This document shows, piece by piece, positions 17,056 through 24,679 of a DNA stretch of 34,013 nucleotides (positions within the stretch are counted from its first letter, which is position 1; every line of letters starts with the position of its first letter). This stretch comes from an uncultured Clostridia bacterium (GTDB taxonomy: Bacteria; Bacillota; Clostridia; Christensenellales; Borkfalkiaceae). The notes under the pieces were generated by a model that was not told the origin of the DNA, searched no databases, and worked only from the letters and a program-made list of their open reading frames with translations. The stretch is from positions 1 through 34,013 of the forward strand of contig CAMNIW010000003.1 of NCBI GenBank assembly GCA_946540675.1. The letters are read 5' to 3'. Position numbers and translations under genes: made by a program.

Positions 17056-17826
17056 TTAAAATGTTTCTTCGTTACTGTCGCGGTATGTCGTCTTAATGCG
17101 GATCATGCCGTCGCTATCTCTGTCGATCTTGTGTGTATTCTTGCCGATCTTGATTGTGACGTAATCGGCGTTGCCGTCAAACGTTGCGCGGATTGCACAA
17201 AGTACACATTGCAACTGTCCGTCGCTCTGTGAAAATACATTCTTCGCCCACATTCCGGCGGCTTCCATTTTGGCGCGCTTCTCGCGCTCCCGCTGCGCTT
17301 CGTCGCAACTACAAGCGTCGGTTGCTAATTCGTTATAGTCTGCCGCGCTCAATCCGTCCGGTGCTTCGATCATTTGCGCTTGATTGCAATACTTACAAAA
17401 GCCCGTGTGTTGTGATACGGTTCTAACCGCGGGCGCGGTTGGCATACCCTCGACGGGATCTTCTACGACTTCCGCTTCTACCGCTTCGACGCTTACCGGA
17501 TCAATGCCGGAAGACTCTAAAACGTTCTTGATTGATAAAATAAAGGTTTCTGCCGCAAGGTCGTTTAATCGCCCGATCTTGAAGCACGCCGAAACGGTTA
17601 CGCTTGCCGCTCCGCCTGCCGTAAACCGGACTTCCCTTTCTGCGTCGGTCGTTCCTTTTCTGTCCTTGCGCAAATTGTCAATGATTGTTCTTGCGTCGCT
17701 TTCTGAAAAGCCCAAAAGATTTATAATGCGCTTTTCCCAAAAGTCCGTAAGCGGCAACGCCTTTTCTTTCTTTTCGCCCGCTGCAATCTCGGCGATCTCG
17801 TCTTTGTTGGTTGTGATAGTCAACAT
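17056..17826 (-). CDS. Unknown protein with cysteine pairs (probable zinc sites)
   Basis: 256 residues; ATG at 17826 follows GAAAGGACA and overlaps the stop of the nuclease gene. The middle has CKYC and, after ~30 residues, CSCDE followed by a charged helix. Near the end CVLC is followed by a beta-rich piece (YVTIKIGKNTHKIDRD). The N-terminal part is helical with LLGFSESDARTIIDNLRKD. I recognise no defined function. Its place between a VRR-NUC nuclease and the late regulator suggests DNA metabolism or regulation, without further proof. Confidence 0.75.
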   Translation of the reverse strand: MLTITTNKDEIAEIAAGEKKEKALPLTDFWEKRIINLLGFSESDARTIIDNLRKDRKGTTDAEREVRFTAGGAASVTVSACFKIGRLNDLAAETFILSIKNVLESSGIDPVSVEAVEAEVVEDPVEGMPTAPAVRTVSQHTGFCKYCNQAQMIEAPDGLSAADYNELATDACSCDEAQREREKRAKMEAAGMWAKNVFSQSDGQLQCVLCAIRATFDGNADYVTIKIGKNTHKIDRDSDGMIRIKTTYRDSNEETF

Positions 17827-18332
17827 TTTGTTTGTCCTTTCCCGCCTTTGGCGTCTATGTGATTTTTGCATTTATCGCAAGGCGCGAAAGATACGTTTAC
17901 ACCCTCGCACCCTTTGACCGTTCTAAAAGCGTGTTCACAATTAACAAGGTTGAAGCCGTCCGCGGGCGATAAATACCAACGGATCATTTCGCGGGCTTCT
18001 TCTGTTGAATGGCAAACCGCCACTTTTGCGCCCTCGCTTTTAAGCGCGTCCATAAATTCTTTTTGTGCCTTTGTCGGCTTGTTATTTCCGTACTTCATTT
18101 CGATATACAAGGAATTGAAGCCACGGCGCGCCACGGGCAAGCATACGTCCGGCACTCCTGCTTTAAGTCCGGCAGCCTTTAGGATCTGCCCGCCTGCTTG
18201 TGATCTCTTTCCCTCATTCGGGACGTGATAAAGCAATTTCAATTCGGGGATAATGTCTTCGTAGGACTTCGCCCAATTAAATAATTTAATCTGCTCCGTC
18301 GTTTCTCCCCGCTTCATGTTTTGCAATTTCAT
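17820..18332 (-). CDS. VRR-NUC domain nuclease
   Basis: 170 residues, ATG at 18332, GAAAGGGG upstream. It shows the VRR-NUC (PD-(D/E)xK) pattern: Glu13 in an N-terminal helix, GGQILKAAGLKAGVPDV with Asp62, then SLYIEMK with Glu78 and Lys80, and a final helix with VCHSTEEAREMIRWYL. These nucleases are structure-selective and are common in replication modules of Bacillota phages. The tail of about 45 residues after residue 120 carries CEH and CDKCKNH, perhaps an extra zinc site. Confidence 0.9.
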   Translation of the reverse strand: MKLQNMKRGETTEQIKLFNWAKSYEDIIPELKLLYHVPNEGKRSQAGGQILKAAGLKAGVPDVCLPVARRGFNSLYIEMKYGNNKPTKAQKEFMDALKSEGAKVAVCHSTEEAREMIRWYLSPADGFNLVNCEHAFRTVKGCEGVNVSFAPCDKCKNHIDAKGGKGQTKC

Positions 18333-18349
18333 TTTGTCTTATTCCCCTT

Positions 18350-19210
18350 TCAATCCCGAACCATTCGGGCGTATATATAAAACCCGCCATTGATTTCGTT
18401 TTGATAAACTTTAGCGTCTACAAATCGGGTGTTTTTATATTTCTTCTTCAACTCCGTTTCAAGCAACACATAATCGCAAGCCATTTTACGGACTTTGTTT
18501 TTCCCAAACTTGCTATATGATCTTGTGATCGTCGGTTTCTTTAACCCTTTCGACGTCTTCCAACGTTTCTTACCTTTCGGGTCTTTCGTGATGTAATTTA
18601 CAAGTCCGGCGATATGTGTATCGGGATCGGGTGCAAGTCGTTTTGTTTCTGTCCGGTCGCCGTGATACCATAATTGTTCTATTTCGTCGCGGTCAACGTC
18701 CCCGCTTATGATCGCGTGGTGGTGGCAGCGAATACCCTTGTCCGGTTCGTTGCTCCATTCCGTGACGTAGATATATTTAATATTTTCTTTGCCTGCTCTT
18801 TTTCTCCTGCGGTTGATCCGGCGTATAAAGTTACCGAATTTCTTTTCGGCGTCTTCTACGCTTTCCGGTTCTTCGCCTGCTCTATAAGTGAACGTCCCCC
18901 ACAAATCGCCCTTGCCAAAATTTGCGCTTGCTAATTGGTTTAAATATCTTCGCGCCCTTTTGTCGTTAAGGTTCTTTTGTGTTGGTCTGCTTTCTCTCTT
19001 TCTTTTCGTTCGGGGCATATCGTGACGAACGTTAAAGGTCGGGTAAATATCAACTTCGATCATTTTCCCCGCTTCGGTTGTCGTTGTCCTATATCCTGCC
19101 CCCTTGCCTTTCTTTGCGATCCTCTCCGCTTCCGCTTCTTCCAACTTCTCTATTTGCTCGTTGTATGCTTCTTCGTAATCGTAATCGTCATAATACTTTT
19201 TTCTTCTCAC
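18350..19210 (-). CDS. HUH-family replication initiator (Rep)
   Basis: 286 residues from 19210. After a charged N-terminal third it has the three HUH Rep motifs in order: WGTFTYR (about 104-110), RCHHHAIISG with the His cluster at 163-165, and VNYITKD with candidate nicking Tyr206 and Lys209. Such enzymes nick one strand at an origin and start rolling-circle or strand-displacement replication. I see no helicase, primase or helicase loader gene elsewhere in the window, so this protein probably initiates replication with host machinery. The three palindromic repeats just upstream may belong to its origin or promoter. Confidence 0.82.
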   Translation of the reverse strand: MRRKKYYDDYDYEEAYNEQIEKLEEAEAERIAKKGKGAGYRTTTTEAGKMIEVDIYPTFNVRHDMPRTKRKRESRPTQKNLNDKRARRYLNQLASANFGKGDLWGTFTYRAGEEPESVEDAEKKFGNFIRRINRRRKRAGKENIKYIYVTEWSNEPDKGIRCHHHAIISGDVDRDEIEQLWYHGDRTETKRLAPDPDTHIAGLVNYITKDPKGKKRWKTSKGLKKPTITRSYSKFGKNKVRKMACDYVLLETELKKKYKNTRFVDAKVYQNEINGGFYIYARMVRD

Positions 19211-19385
19211 ATTACCCCGCCTTTATCTATGTCATATTACGCAATATATATTTATCTATCCTTTACCCTTTACATATTGCATAATATATATTTTATCTAT
19301 CGCATATTGTGTAATATTTACGGTATGTTAATACCCATTACAAGGTCGCCTTAATATGTCCCCCCCCTCTATATATAGGAAGAAA
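19211..19385. promoter_or_regulatory. AT-rich region upstream of rep with three palindromic repeats (origin or promoter candidate)
   Basis: It contains CATATTACGCAATATA (19233-19248), CATATTGCATAATATA (19273-19288) and CATATTGTGTAATATT (19303-19318), the first two within longer direct repeats sharing TTTATCTAT. No complete sigma-A promoter stands out. Candidate functions are iterons for Rep or operators of the same protein that acts near 28,780. Confidence 0.55.
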
Positions 19386-19655
19386 CTAACTTGTCCGGTC
19401 GGCTTTCGCCTGCTGCCGGATCTGATCACCCTTGTATTTCTGATATAGAATAAACGCGCCTGCTGCCGCGTCTATTGCGTCGTTGTGGGCGTTTAAATCT
19501 TTGCACGCCCTATTTAATACCTTTTCAAATTCCGCGCCCGTGTGGTCTTCCTGCGCGCGTTCTTTGGGTTCTTTCTTATTAAATGTAGGAAATTCGCGGC
19601 GACCGTCTAAAATATCCGCCGCCCACATAATGCCGTTAATTGCTTTTATCTTCAT
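19386..19655 (-). CDS. Unknown small protein
   Basis: 89 residues from an ATG at 19655 with a GGGGC site. The N-terminal MKIKAINGIMWAADILDGRREF is followed by a charged part and a C-terminal Ala-rich helix (NDAIDAAAGAFILYQKYKG). No family recognised. It overlaps the end of the previous small gene by 20 bases, so it is part of the same early transcript. Its end contains a copy of the CCTGCTGC repeat read as Gln-Gln-Ala, another frame than in most genes here. Confidence 0.65.
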   Translation of the reverse strand: MKIKAINGIMWAADILDGRREFPTFNKKEPKERAQEDHTGAEFEKVLNRACKDLNAHNDAIDAAAGAFILYQKYKGDQIRQQAKADRTS

Positions 19656-19815
19656 AATTTGCCCCGCTGCCTGCTGCCGTTATCTTGCGTAAACAAAATT
19701 TCTTATCACAAGAAACAAAGATCATTGTTTCGGTTGTTTTGATGATTTTTGCTTTGGGACACAATAGCCAATAACCGCCGTTTACTTTTCTGATACAAAC
19801 GTCACTAACTCCCAT
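19636..19815 (-). CDS. Small cysteine-containing protein (Com/KTR-like zinc ribbon?)
   Basis: 59 residues by my translation, ATG at 19815 with GAGAGGGGC upstream. WLLCPKAK and later SCDKKFC recall the small cysteine-rich KTR/Com-like zinc ribbon proteins of phages and conjugative elements, but the usual CPxC first knuckle is degenerate. The frame is uninterrupted and has a good site, so I believe the gene; the family is a guess. Confidence 0.55.
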   Translation of the reverse strand: MGVSDVCIRKVNGGYWLLCPKAKIIKTTETMIFVSCDKKFCLRKITAAGSGANYEDKSN

Positions 19816-19827
19816 TGCTGCCCCTCT

Positions 19828-19995
19828 CTATTTGTCTTTTTCAATAAAAAATAATCTCGCATGAAAAATAAGCCAACTAAACGCAATCGTTACCGTCTTT
19901 TGAAAATAGCGCGGGTCGTCCGTTCTGATTTCAATGGTTGGTAATATGGTTATCCAATCTTTGTATATAAATAAATCTTTCTTTCGTAATCTCAT
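19828..19995 (-). CDS. Small phage protein of unknown function
   Basis: 55 residues by my translation from an ATG at 19995, with GAAAGGCAGGG upstream; ends TAG 12 bases before the next ATG. It starts MRLRKKDLFIYKDWI and ends with a hydrophobic, aromatic stretch (ITIAFSWLIFHARLFFIE is the approximate pattern). It may associate with the membrane. No function known to me. Confidence 0.55.
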   Translation of the reverse strand: MRLRKKDLFIYKDWITILPTIEIRTDDPRYFQKTVTIAFSWLIFHARLFFIEKDK

Positions 19996-20012
19996 TTATT
20001 GCCCTGCCTTTC

Positions 20013-20741
20013 TTACTCATTCATTAAAACGTCGTCAATATATGCGCTATATTCTCTTTCGCGCGCCACTATCTCGCGGGAATACTCCGAAGACGTAACG
20101 CCTTGATCCCAAAGTTTCGACGCTCCGTAAGATCCCATATTGTAAGCCATTAAGACTTTATGGACTTCGTCGTCGCCGTATGTTTTGAATAGATCCGCAA
20201 GAATAGAACAACCCGCGCTGACGTTGTGCCGTGTGTCGTAAAGATCTGTAAAACCACGGCGCGCCATTTCTTCAACGTTGCAATCGTTAATTTGCATATA
20301 TCCGTTGTCGCCCGTTGATGATCTCGCGTTCTTGGTAAATTCTGTTTCGTGTCCTATGATTGCCATTACAAGCGAATAACTTATGTTGTATTCTGTTGCT
20401 ATTTCAAAAACGATCTTTTGGTCTTCTTCCGGCATATTCACGGGAAGAAGAACGAAGACCGGATCTTTCTTTTCTATTGTGTCCGTTATATTGGACTTGA
20501 TTGTTTTTGTTTCGCCCGCTGCCGGATCTGTCATTTCTTTTTGCTGCTGCACTTCTACTTTTTCCCACGTCGGGGCGTCCGGCGTTCCTGCGAATGTGTC
20601 TTCTATAAACACTTTTGAAAAGATCGCGCCCAAAAATTCAAGGATAAAAACAAGGATCACGACAAGGACGGCGAAGAAGCCGACCGAAGCCGTTCTTTTT
20701 CCGTAGCGTCTTCTTTTTTTATTTCTCATACGGTAAGTCAT
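20013..20741 (-). CDS. Membrane-anchored lytic transglycosylase (SLT domain) in the early region
   Basis: 242 residues; the ATG at 20741 has AAAGGAG and overlaps the previous gene by 23 bases. A basic N terminus and one membrane segment (about 18-40, FFAVLVVILVFILEF) are followed by a linker with DPAAGE and a transglycosylase domain: GHETEF with likely catalytic Glu132, STGDNGYMQI (about 142-151) and AYNMG (about 199-203). It would cleave peptidoglycan glycan strands outside the membrane. It lies between replication and early genes, not with the lysis cassette, so roles in DNA entry, envelope remodelling or a moron are as likely as lysis. Confidence 0.87.
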   Translation of the reverse strand: MTYRMRNKKRRRYGKRTASVGFFAVLVVILVFILEFLGAIFSKVFIEDTFAGTPDAPTWEKVEVQQQKEMTDPAAGETKTIKSNITDTIEKKDPVFVLLPVNMPEEDQKIVFEIATEYNISYSLVMAIIGHETEFTKNARSSTGDNGYMQINDCNVEEMARRGFTDLYDTRHNVSAGCSILADLFKTYGDDEVHKVLMAYNMGSYGASKLWDQGVTSSEYSREIVAREREYSAYIDDVLMNE

Positions 20742-21030
20742 AATCTTTTATTACTCCTTTCCCGATCTCCTTAAACTTCGCTTTCATTTCTTCCGGTAAT
20801 CTGTTAAAGGTTTCGTCGTAGTAGATAACCGCGTGTGTGAGTCTTTCGGAAGACTCTTTCGCGATCCGCGCTTCTTCTGTCAACTTCCGGTTTCTTTCTA
20901 TCGTAAGTACGAAGCCTTGTGTTAATTCTGAAAGTTTCGTCGTAATGTCTTTAAGCATTTCGCGGGCGATTTCCTGCGCCCGTTCTTCTGCCTGCCTTTC
21001 CGTGTAATATTTCCGCCCCGCCTTTTGCAT
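20719..21030 (-). CDS. Unknown coiled-coil protein
   Basis: 103 residues from an ATG at 21030 with AGAAAGGCGGGAG. Nearly the whole protein is charged alpha helix (QAEERAQEIAREMLKDITTK, IERNRKLTEEARIAKESSER), followed by LPEEMKAKFKEIGKGVI. No family recognised. The C terminus overlaps the transglycosylase start, so the two are co-translated. Confidence 0.7.
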   Translation of the reverse strand: MQKAGRKYYTERQAEERAQEIAREMLKDITTKLSELTQGFVLTIERNRKLTEEARIAKESSERLTHAVIYYDETFNRLPEEMKAKFKEIGKGVIKDYDLPYEK

Positions 21031-21071
21031 TTCTCCCGCCTTTCTGCTATAATAAAGCCGTGGTTTATTTG

Positions 21072-21111
21072 AAAGCCCGACGTTTTGGTTTCCCGCCTTG
21101 CGTCGGGCTTT
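21072..21111 (-). terminator. Hairpin terminator between early gene groups
   Basis: An 11-bp perfect stem AAAGCCCGACG/CGTCGGGCTTT has an 18-base loop. It lies five bases after the stop of the gene at 21116 and has T-rich sequence on both sides. It divides the early transcript; read-through or a new promoter would serve the genes beyond. Confidence 0.72.
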
Positions 21112-21115
21112 TAAT

Positions 21116-21403
21116 TTATGCTTCTTCTAAATCAAGATCTAAAACTTTCAAATCTTCTTTGCTTGTCGCTTCAACGTCTTTTAAAATCTCCGCGATTGTT
21201 TCGTCCGCCGTTTCATAAGCAAGATCGACAAGGGCTTTTTCTTGGTTCTTTGTGATCCTGCCGCCCTTGCGCTGCGCCTTGATCGTTGCTACGGCATAGC
21301 CGCAAGCGTAATCGACGGCGTGTTCGTTGTTTTGCTTCGCGATTGCTTCTATAAGACGAAGTCCCTTTTTGAAGTTTCTTAAATTGAATATTGATTTATA
21401 CAT
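21116..21403 (-). CDS. Unknown small alpha-helical protein
   Basis: 95 residues, ATG at 21403 with AAGGGAG. Helical, basic first half and acidic C terminus (SKEDLKVLDLDLEEA). ITKNQEKALVDLAYETADET resembles a single helix pair found in small phage DNA-metabolism proteins, but I cannot name a family. Two TGTGGTTTATT repeats lie just upstream (about 21419-21440). Confidence 0.7.
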   Translation of the reverse strand: MYKSIFNLRNFKKGLRLIEAIAKQNNEHAVDYACGYAVATIKAQRKGGRITKNQEKALVDLAYETADETIAEILKDVEATSKEDLKVLDLDLEEA

Positions 21404-21439
21404 TGTTTTTAATCTCCCTTGTGGTTTATTTGTGGTTTA

Positions 21440-21865
21440 TTAAGCCCCGTAATATAACGTTGGTTGGTCTGCGTATGCTCCGGCGGGCTTTAGTGCTTCC
21501 GCTTCTTCGTCGTCCGGTTTCCATAATTTGACCGGAACGGTCGGAAAGACGCAATTTTTGTCGTCGATATAATAGTCGGCGTTGATCTTCCTTGTATCTC
21601 CGCCGTATGCTGCTATAAGTTCCGGCAAATTCTCGTTTACCGCGTCGAAGTGAAGCCCGCGACTATTACAAAACGCGACCGCTGCTTTTAGATCTGCGCC
21701 CGTTCTGCAAGTGTAAAGAATGATCCTTGATCCTTTCGCCTTTTCCTGCTGCAACATATCGAAAAGCGGTTCGTTTGGTTCTCCTATTTCGGGAAACGGT
21801 ACGCCCTGCGACAATGTCCCGTCGAAATCAACCGCAAATATTTTGTTTCCTGCCATATCCGCCAT
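21440..21865 (-). CDS. HAD-superfamily hydrolase
   Basis: 141 residues; ATG at 21865 with GAAAGGGGGC. VDFDGTLS carries the two catalytic Asp residues (13 and 15), LYTCRTG is motif II with Thr, and DYYIDDKN near residue 98-105 supplies the acidic motif. These small phage HAD proteins act on phosphate esters, possibly nucleotides or 3'/5' DNA ends; the substrate cannot be told from sequence. It overlaps the preceding small gene by 38 bases. Confidence 0.85.
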   Translation of the reverse strand: MADMAGNKIFAVDFDGTLSQGVPFPEIGEPNEPLFDMLQQEKAKGSRIILYTCRTGADLKAAVAFCNSRGLHFDAVNENLPELIAAYGGDTRKINADYYIDDKNCVFPTVPVKLWKPDDEEAEALKPAGAYADQPTLYYGA

Positions 21866-22028
21866 ATATGCCCGCCCCCTTTCTTGCTTTGTGCTTGATC
21901 GGGTCGGTCATTATCCCGATATTAAGCGCGGGCAACTTTCGGATCGCTTCGCGCAAGTCTGCTTCGTTTTTTATGCCTATTTGCAAAAGTTCCGCTTCTA
22001 TGCGCGGCTTTCTTTCTGCTTCCGTCAT
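21828..22028 (-). CDS. Unknown small protein
   Basis: 66 residues. I chose the ATG at 22028, which overlaps the preceding stop (ATGA) and follows AAAGGGGCGGGGGAG. It is basic, with EAELLQIGIKNEADLREAIR and a Gly/Lys-rich end. It overlaps the HAD gene in another frame. Function unknown. Confidence 0.6.
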   Translation of the reverse strand: MTEAERKPRIEAELLQIGIKNEADLREAIRKLPALNIGIMTDPIKHKARKGAGIYGGYGRKQNICG

Positions 22029-22465
22029 TCTCCCCCGCCCCTTTCTTCGTATTCGCAACCGTCAACGACACGTTCCGCCGACAAGCCCTTTTCGCATTTC
22101 TCACATTTTGCCGCTTCAAGGGCGTTTTGCTTGTTGTCTTCCTTGTAGATCTCTATATTTGACATAATGCCTTTGCGTGCCATTGCTGCGCATTGGATCG
22201 CTTCGGTTGCAAGGTCTATTGCTGCGTTATAAAGATTTGTGTATGTTTCCCGTAGGATCTCCGGCGAAGCGTTCTTCTTTGTGAGATCCCAAACCCGCGT
22301 CGATAAATAATTGACGTTGTTTGCTTCCTCTGTCGCTTCGTCTATTTCCTCGCGTAGTACGGCGAAACTTTCGTGATTTGAATGATTAAGCCCGAAACGC
22401 TCGATTGCCGTTTCAAGTTCAATATCTGCAAGCCTAATCACTTCGTTTTTAACTACGTCCGCCAT
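22025..22465 (-). CDS. MazG-like / all-alpha NTP pyrophosphohydrolase candidate with zinc knuckle
   Basis: 146 residues from an ATG at 22465 with GAAAGGGG. FAVLREEIDEATEEANN resembles the ExxE(12-28)ExxD helix pair of all-alpha NTP-PPases, and LATEAIQCAAMARKGI resembles the second metal helix (ELIQ.AAMA.K). A C-terminal CEKCEKG suggests a zinc knuckle. These enzymes clean up non-canonical or excess nucleotides. The match is by motif only. Confidence 0.6.
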   Translation of the reverse strand: MADVVKNEVIRLADIELETAIERFGLNHSNHESFAVLREEIDEATEEANNVNYLSTRVWDLTKKNASPEILRETYTNLYNAAIDLATEAIQCAAMARKGIMSNIEIYKEDNKQNALEAAKCEKCEKGLSAERVVDGCEYEERGGGE

Positions 22466-22466
22466 T

Positions 22467-22832
22467 TTATAACCCCTTTCCGGTTGCCCTTTGCTTGATG
22501 AAATAGTTTTCTTTGTCTTTCTTCGTTAAGAAGACCGGACACGTCGGCACGCCTGCCGCCTGCAATTTCTCGTAGATCTTGACAAGTTCTTCGTTTTCTA
22601 TCTTCTCGCGTGCCGTCCTTGGTCTTTGTGTAAGGTCAATCGGGATATTATCAACCGTAAGTCGTTTTAAGATCTTCGCGGTTGTTTCCCCGTATTGCCG
22701 GAAGTAACCGTTTATAATAAAGGTCTTTTGCCATATAAACAGTTTGAAGCCTAACGCCTTTTCGATCTTCTCGAAGAAGTCTTCAAACGGCGGGATCGGT
22801 CTATAAAACCATTCTTCCTTTATATCTTTCAT
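22467..22832 (-). CDS. Unknown early protein
   Basis: 121 residues; ATG at 22832 with GAAAGGGCGG. WFYRPIPPFEDFFEKIEKAL and KLFIWQKTFIINGYFRQYGETTAKILKRL suggest an aromatic-rich helical domain that recalls the region before Walker A in terminase-like or helicase-like proteins, but no nucleotide-binding loop follows. Function unknown. Confidence 0.7.
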   Translation of the reverse strand: MKDIKEEWFYRPIPPFEDFFEKIEKALGFKLFIWQKTFIINGYFRQYGETTAKILKRLTVDNIPIDLTQRPRTAREKIENEELVKIYEKLQAAGVPTCPVFLTKKDKENYFIKQRATGKGL

Positions 22833-22847
22833 GTTGCCGCCCTTTCT

Positions 22848-23087
22848 CTATATGTATTTGACGAAGCCGTTTTCTTTGCATATCTTGTCGAAGTCTTCCA
22901 AAAGCGCGTCGCGGTATGCGTTTACTTCTGTAACGGTATAGCCCGCGTCGAATAACGAACGCTTTATCAAATACCAACCCGCCCCGATCTGCGCTTCTAA
23001 ATAGTCTTTGAAATATGCGTGATGTTCAAAAACCAACATTCCGGCAACGTCTACAAACTCCCTTTTAACCTTTTTTCTTTTCTTCAT
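22848..23087 (-). CDS. Unknown small protein
   Basis: 79 residues. The ATG at 23087 overlaps the previous stop as ATGA, with GGAAG upstream; a TTG three codons earlier is less likely. Basic N terminus, then FEHHAYFKDYLEAQIGAGWYLI. No family recognised. Confidence 0.65.
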   Translation of the reverse strand: MKKRKKVKREFVDVAGMLVFEHHAYFKDYLEAQIGAGWYLIKRSLFDAGYTVTEVNAYRDALLEDFDKICKENGFVKYI

Positions 23088-23434
23088 TTCTTCCAACCGT
23101 CCCCCGCCGTTGATCCGTCGATATAAATGTCGTAATATGTCTTTTGCTGCAATTCTGATAACTCATATTCTGCCGTTAGATCCGGTCTGAACGGCGGGAT
23201 CAATCCTAATTCTTTATATCTTTTATGTGATACTTCGTGACAAACGGAGAAGCGGACGACTTCGCAATTCTCAAACGCCGCCCATTCGTGCGTATTTTTC
23301 AAAATGCTATCTAAAAACGCGCACGCCATAACGCCGGAATTGTCGCGGTTATGATCTACCGGAACGTTTGCGTCTATGATCCTAACGGTTGGTATGCCGC
23401 CCTCTAATATGTTAAGAAAATCAATAACTTTCAT
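23084..23434 (-). CDS. Unknown early protein
   Basis: 116 residues, ATG at 23434 with GGAAAGGGT. VRIIDANVPVDH and CEVVRFSVCHEVSHKRYKEL stand out; the His-Glu-x-x-His-like string (CHEVSH) is reminiscent of a metal site but lacks other metallopeptidase features. Beta-rich start, helical end. Unknown function. Confidence 0.68.
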   Translation of the reverse strand: MKVIDFLNILEGGIPTVRIIDANVPVDHNRDNSGVMACAFLDSILKNTHEWAAFENCEVVRFSVCHEVSHKRYKELGLIPPFRPDLTAEYELSELQQKTYYDIYIDGSTAGDGWKK

Positions 23435-23459
23435 TTCTTACCCTTTCCGGCTTCAAGCC

Positions 23460-23687
23460 CTAATAAACAAATACTTCGATAACTGTTTCGCTTCCTGCGT
23501 TGTTTATCTCGTTTACGCCTATATGCTTAACTTCGCGGCTTGATAATTCCGTAAGGTCGCGGGCTTTTATCGCCCTGCCCTTGTAGATCTGATTTTGTCC
23601 GGCGCGTAAGTCCTCATATACCGCAATCGTGGCAGCGGGCGAAAGTGTCGGTAATAATAAATCGAATGTGTACGGTATTTTTTGCAT
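23460..23687 (-). CDS. Unknown small protein
   Basis: 75 residues; ATG overlaps the upstream stop as TAATG at 23687. TFDLLLPTLSPAATIAVYED and a C-terminal ETVIEVFVY strand suggest a small beta-containing fold. Part of the early operon. No function known. Confidence 0.65.
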   Translation of the reverse strand: MQKIPYTFDLLLPTLSPAATIAVYEDLRAGQNQIYKGRAIKARDLTELSSREVKHIGVNEINNAGSETVIEVFVY

Positions 23688-24190
23688 TATTTGTCGCCCC
23701 CTTTGTCTTCTCCTGCTGCCTTTCTTTCTGCCTTGATAATCAAATCAAGGATCTTTTCTTTTGAAAGGTAACACGCGTTGTTGATACCTAAATCGTGTGC
23801 GATATGTTCAAGATCTGTTTTTGTTTCCCCTGCTAATTCGTGGTAGCGGTCGATTTCTTCCCTTGTTCTGCAAACTTCGGGAAATGGTAACGGGTCGAAA
23901 TCTTCTTCGCCTGCTGCCGTGTCAAGTATTGTTTTCTTGATTGTCTTTGCAAGTTCTGACGCGTGGATCTCAATATTTGCGTTCATAACGACCGGATCTT
24001 CGGTTGCGTCCGTTTCTTTCTCTCCGGTAACAACTTCGCGAATATACTTATAAGGCACTTCGTTATTGACTCCGTTTAATAAAAACTTCGCCGTCTGCGC
24101 GTTCTCCGCTGCCTGCTGCAACATTTTGTATAATTCCCCAACTTTAAGTTCTGTCGTTGCTTCGGGGTTAAATGCGTCCATAAGTCCCAT
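23687..24190 (-). CDS. Unknown protein with SAP/Rho-N-like C-terminal helices
   Basis: 167 residues. I chose the ATG at 24190 because GAAAGGAG sits upstream; the frame extends further but without a site and into the methylase. The last ~40 residues (DLEHIAHDLGINNACYLSKE, KILDLIIKAE) have the L..(A/I)..LGI....SK..LI..I pattern of SAP or Rho N-terminal nucleic-acid-binding helices. A related pattern appears in the protein at 29306-29914. The role is unknown. Confidence 0.65.
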   Translation of the reverse strand: MGLMDAFNPEATTELKVGELYKMLQQAAENAQTAKFLLNGVNNEVPYKYIREVVTGEKETDATEDPVVMNANIEIHASELAKTIKKTILDTAAGEEDFDPLPFPEVCRTREEIDRYHELAGETKTDLEHIAHDLGINNACYLSKEKILDLIIKAERKAAGEDKGGDK

Positions 24191-24209
24191 ATTGTAAAAT
24201 CTCCTTTCT

Positions 24210-24640
24210 TTACATACCCGCCGCCCGAAAGATAACAACCATTGACGGGAACGGCGCGGCGTTTTTACTATCTCCAAATTTCAATCGCCCTTTAACGAAG
24301 CGAATTTCGGATCGGTGTATTATGTAATCGTGAAAATATCTTGTGTCGGTTCTCGCGGGGATCAACATAACAACAAGTGTTTCGGGCTTGATTGCTTCTT
24401 CGTAACACTTTTTAACCCAATCCCCAATTTTGCTATAAGGCGGGTTGCAAAATACGCGCTGCCCCCCCAATTCTGCAAAAGTCCGTTGTCGTCCGCCGTG
24501 AAATAGTTTTCGACTTTGTGGTTTTCTGCGTCTGCGCAAGGATCAAGGGTAAAACAAAATTCTTCGTTCAATTTGTCGAAGAAGTCTTGCGGCGTCGCCC
24601 ATTGATCCGATTTGCTGCTAAACATAACTTCTTTGTTCAT
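24210..24640 (-). CDS. Phage DNA N-6-adenine methyltransferase (Dam), interrupted by a frameshift in a G7 tract
   Basis: The ATG at 24640 follows AAAGGA and the AATAAACCACA leader. The first frame gives the Dam N terminus (DQWATPQDFFDKLNEEF, LDPCADAEN, LLQNWGG) up to the G7 tract. The second frame continues exactly as expected: QRVFCNPPYSKIGDWV with the NPPY catalytic motif, then KCYEEA and LIPARTDTRYFHDY. One more G in the tract at 24462-24468 would give a 143-residue enzyme. A -1 slip at GGGGGGC would do the same. Otherwise the product is a ~92-residue truncated protein. The methylase would protect phage DNA or alter regulation. Confidence 0.85.
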
Positions 24641-24663
24641 TGTGGTTTATTTCCTTTCTGCTT

Positions 24664-24679
24664 GCTTAATATATTAAGC
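24664..24679. promoter_or_regulatory. Perfect palindrome GCTTAATATATTAAGC, probable repressor operator
   Basis: A 16-base perfect inverted repeat overlaps the stop codon of the Cro-like gene, 24 bases before the methylase start. It matches the operator sequences in the switch region (consensus near GTTTAATATGTTAAGC). Confidence 0.65.
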
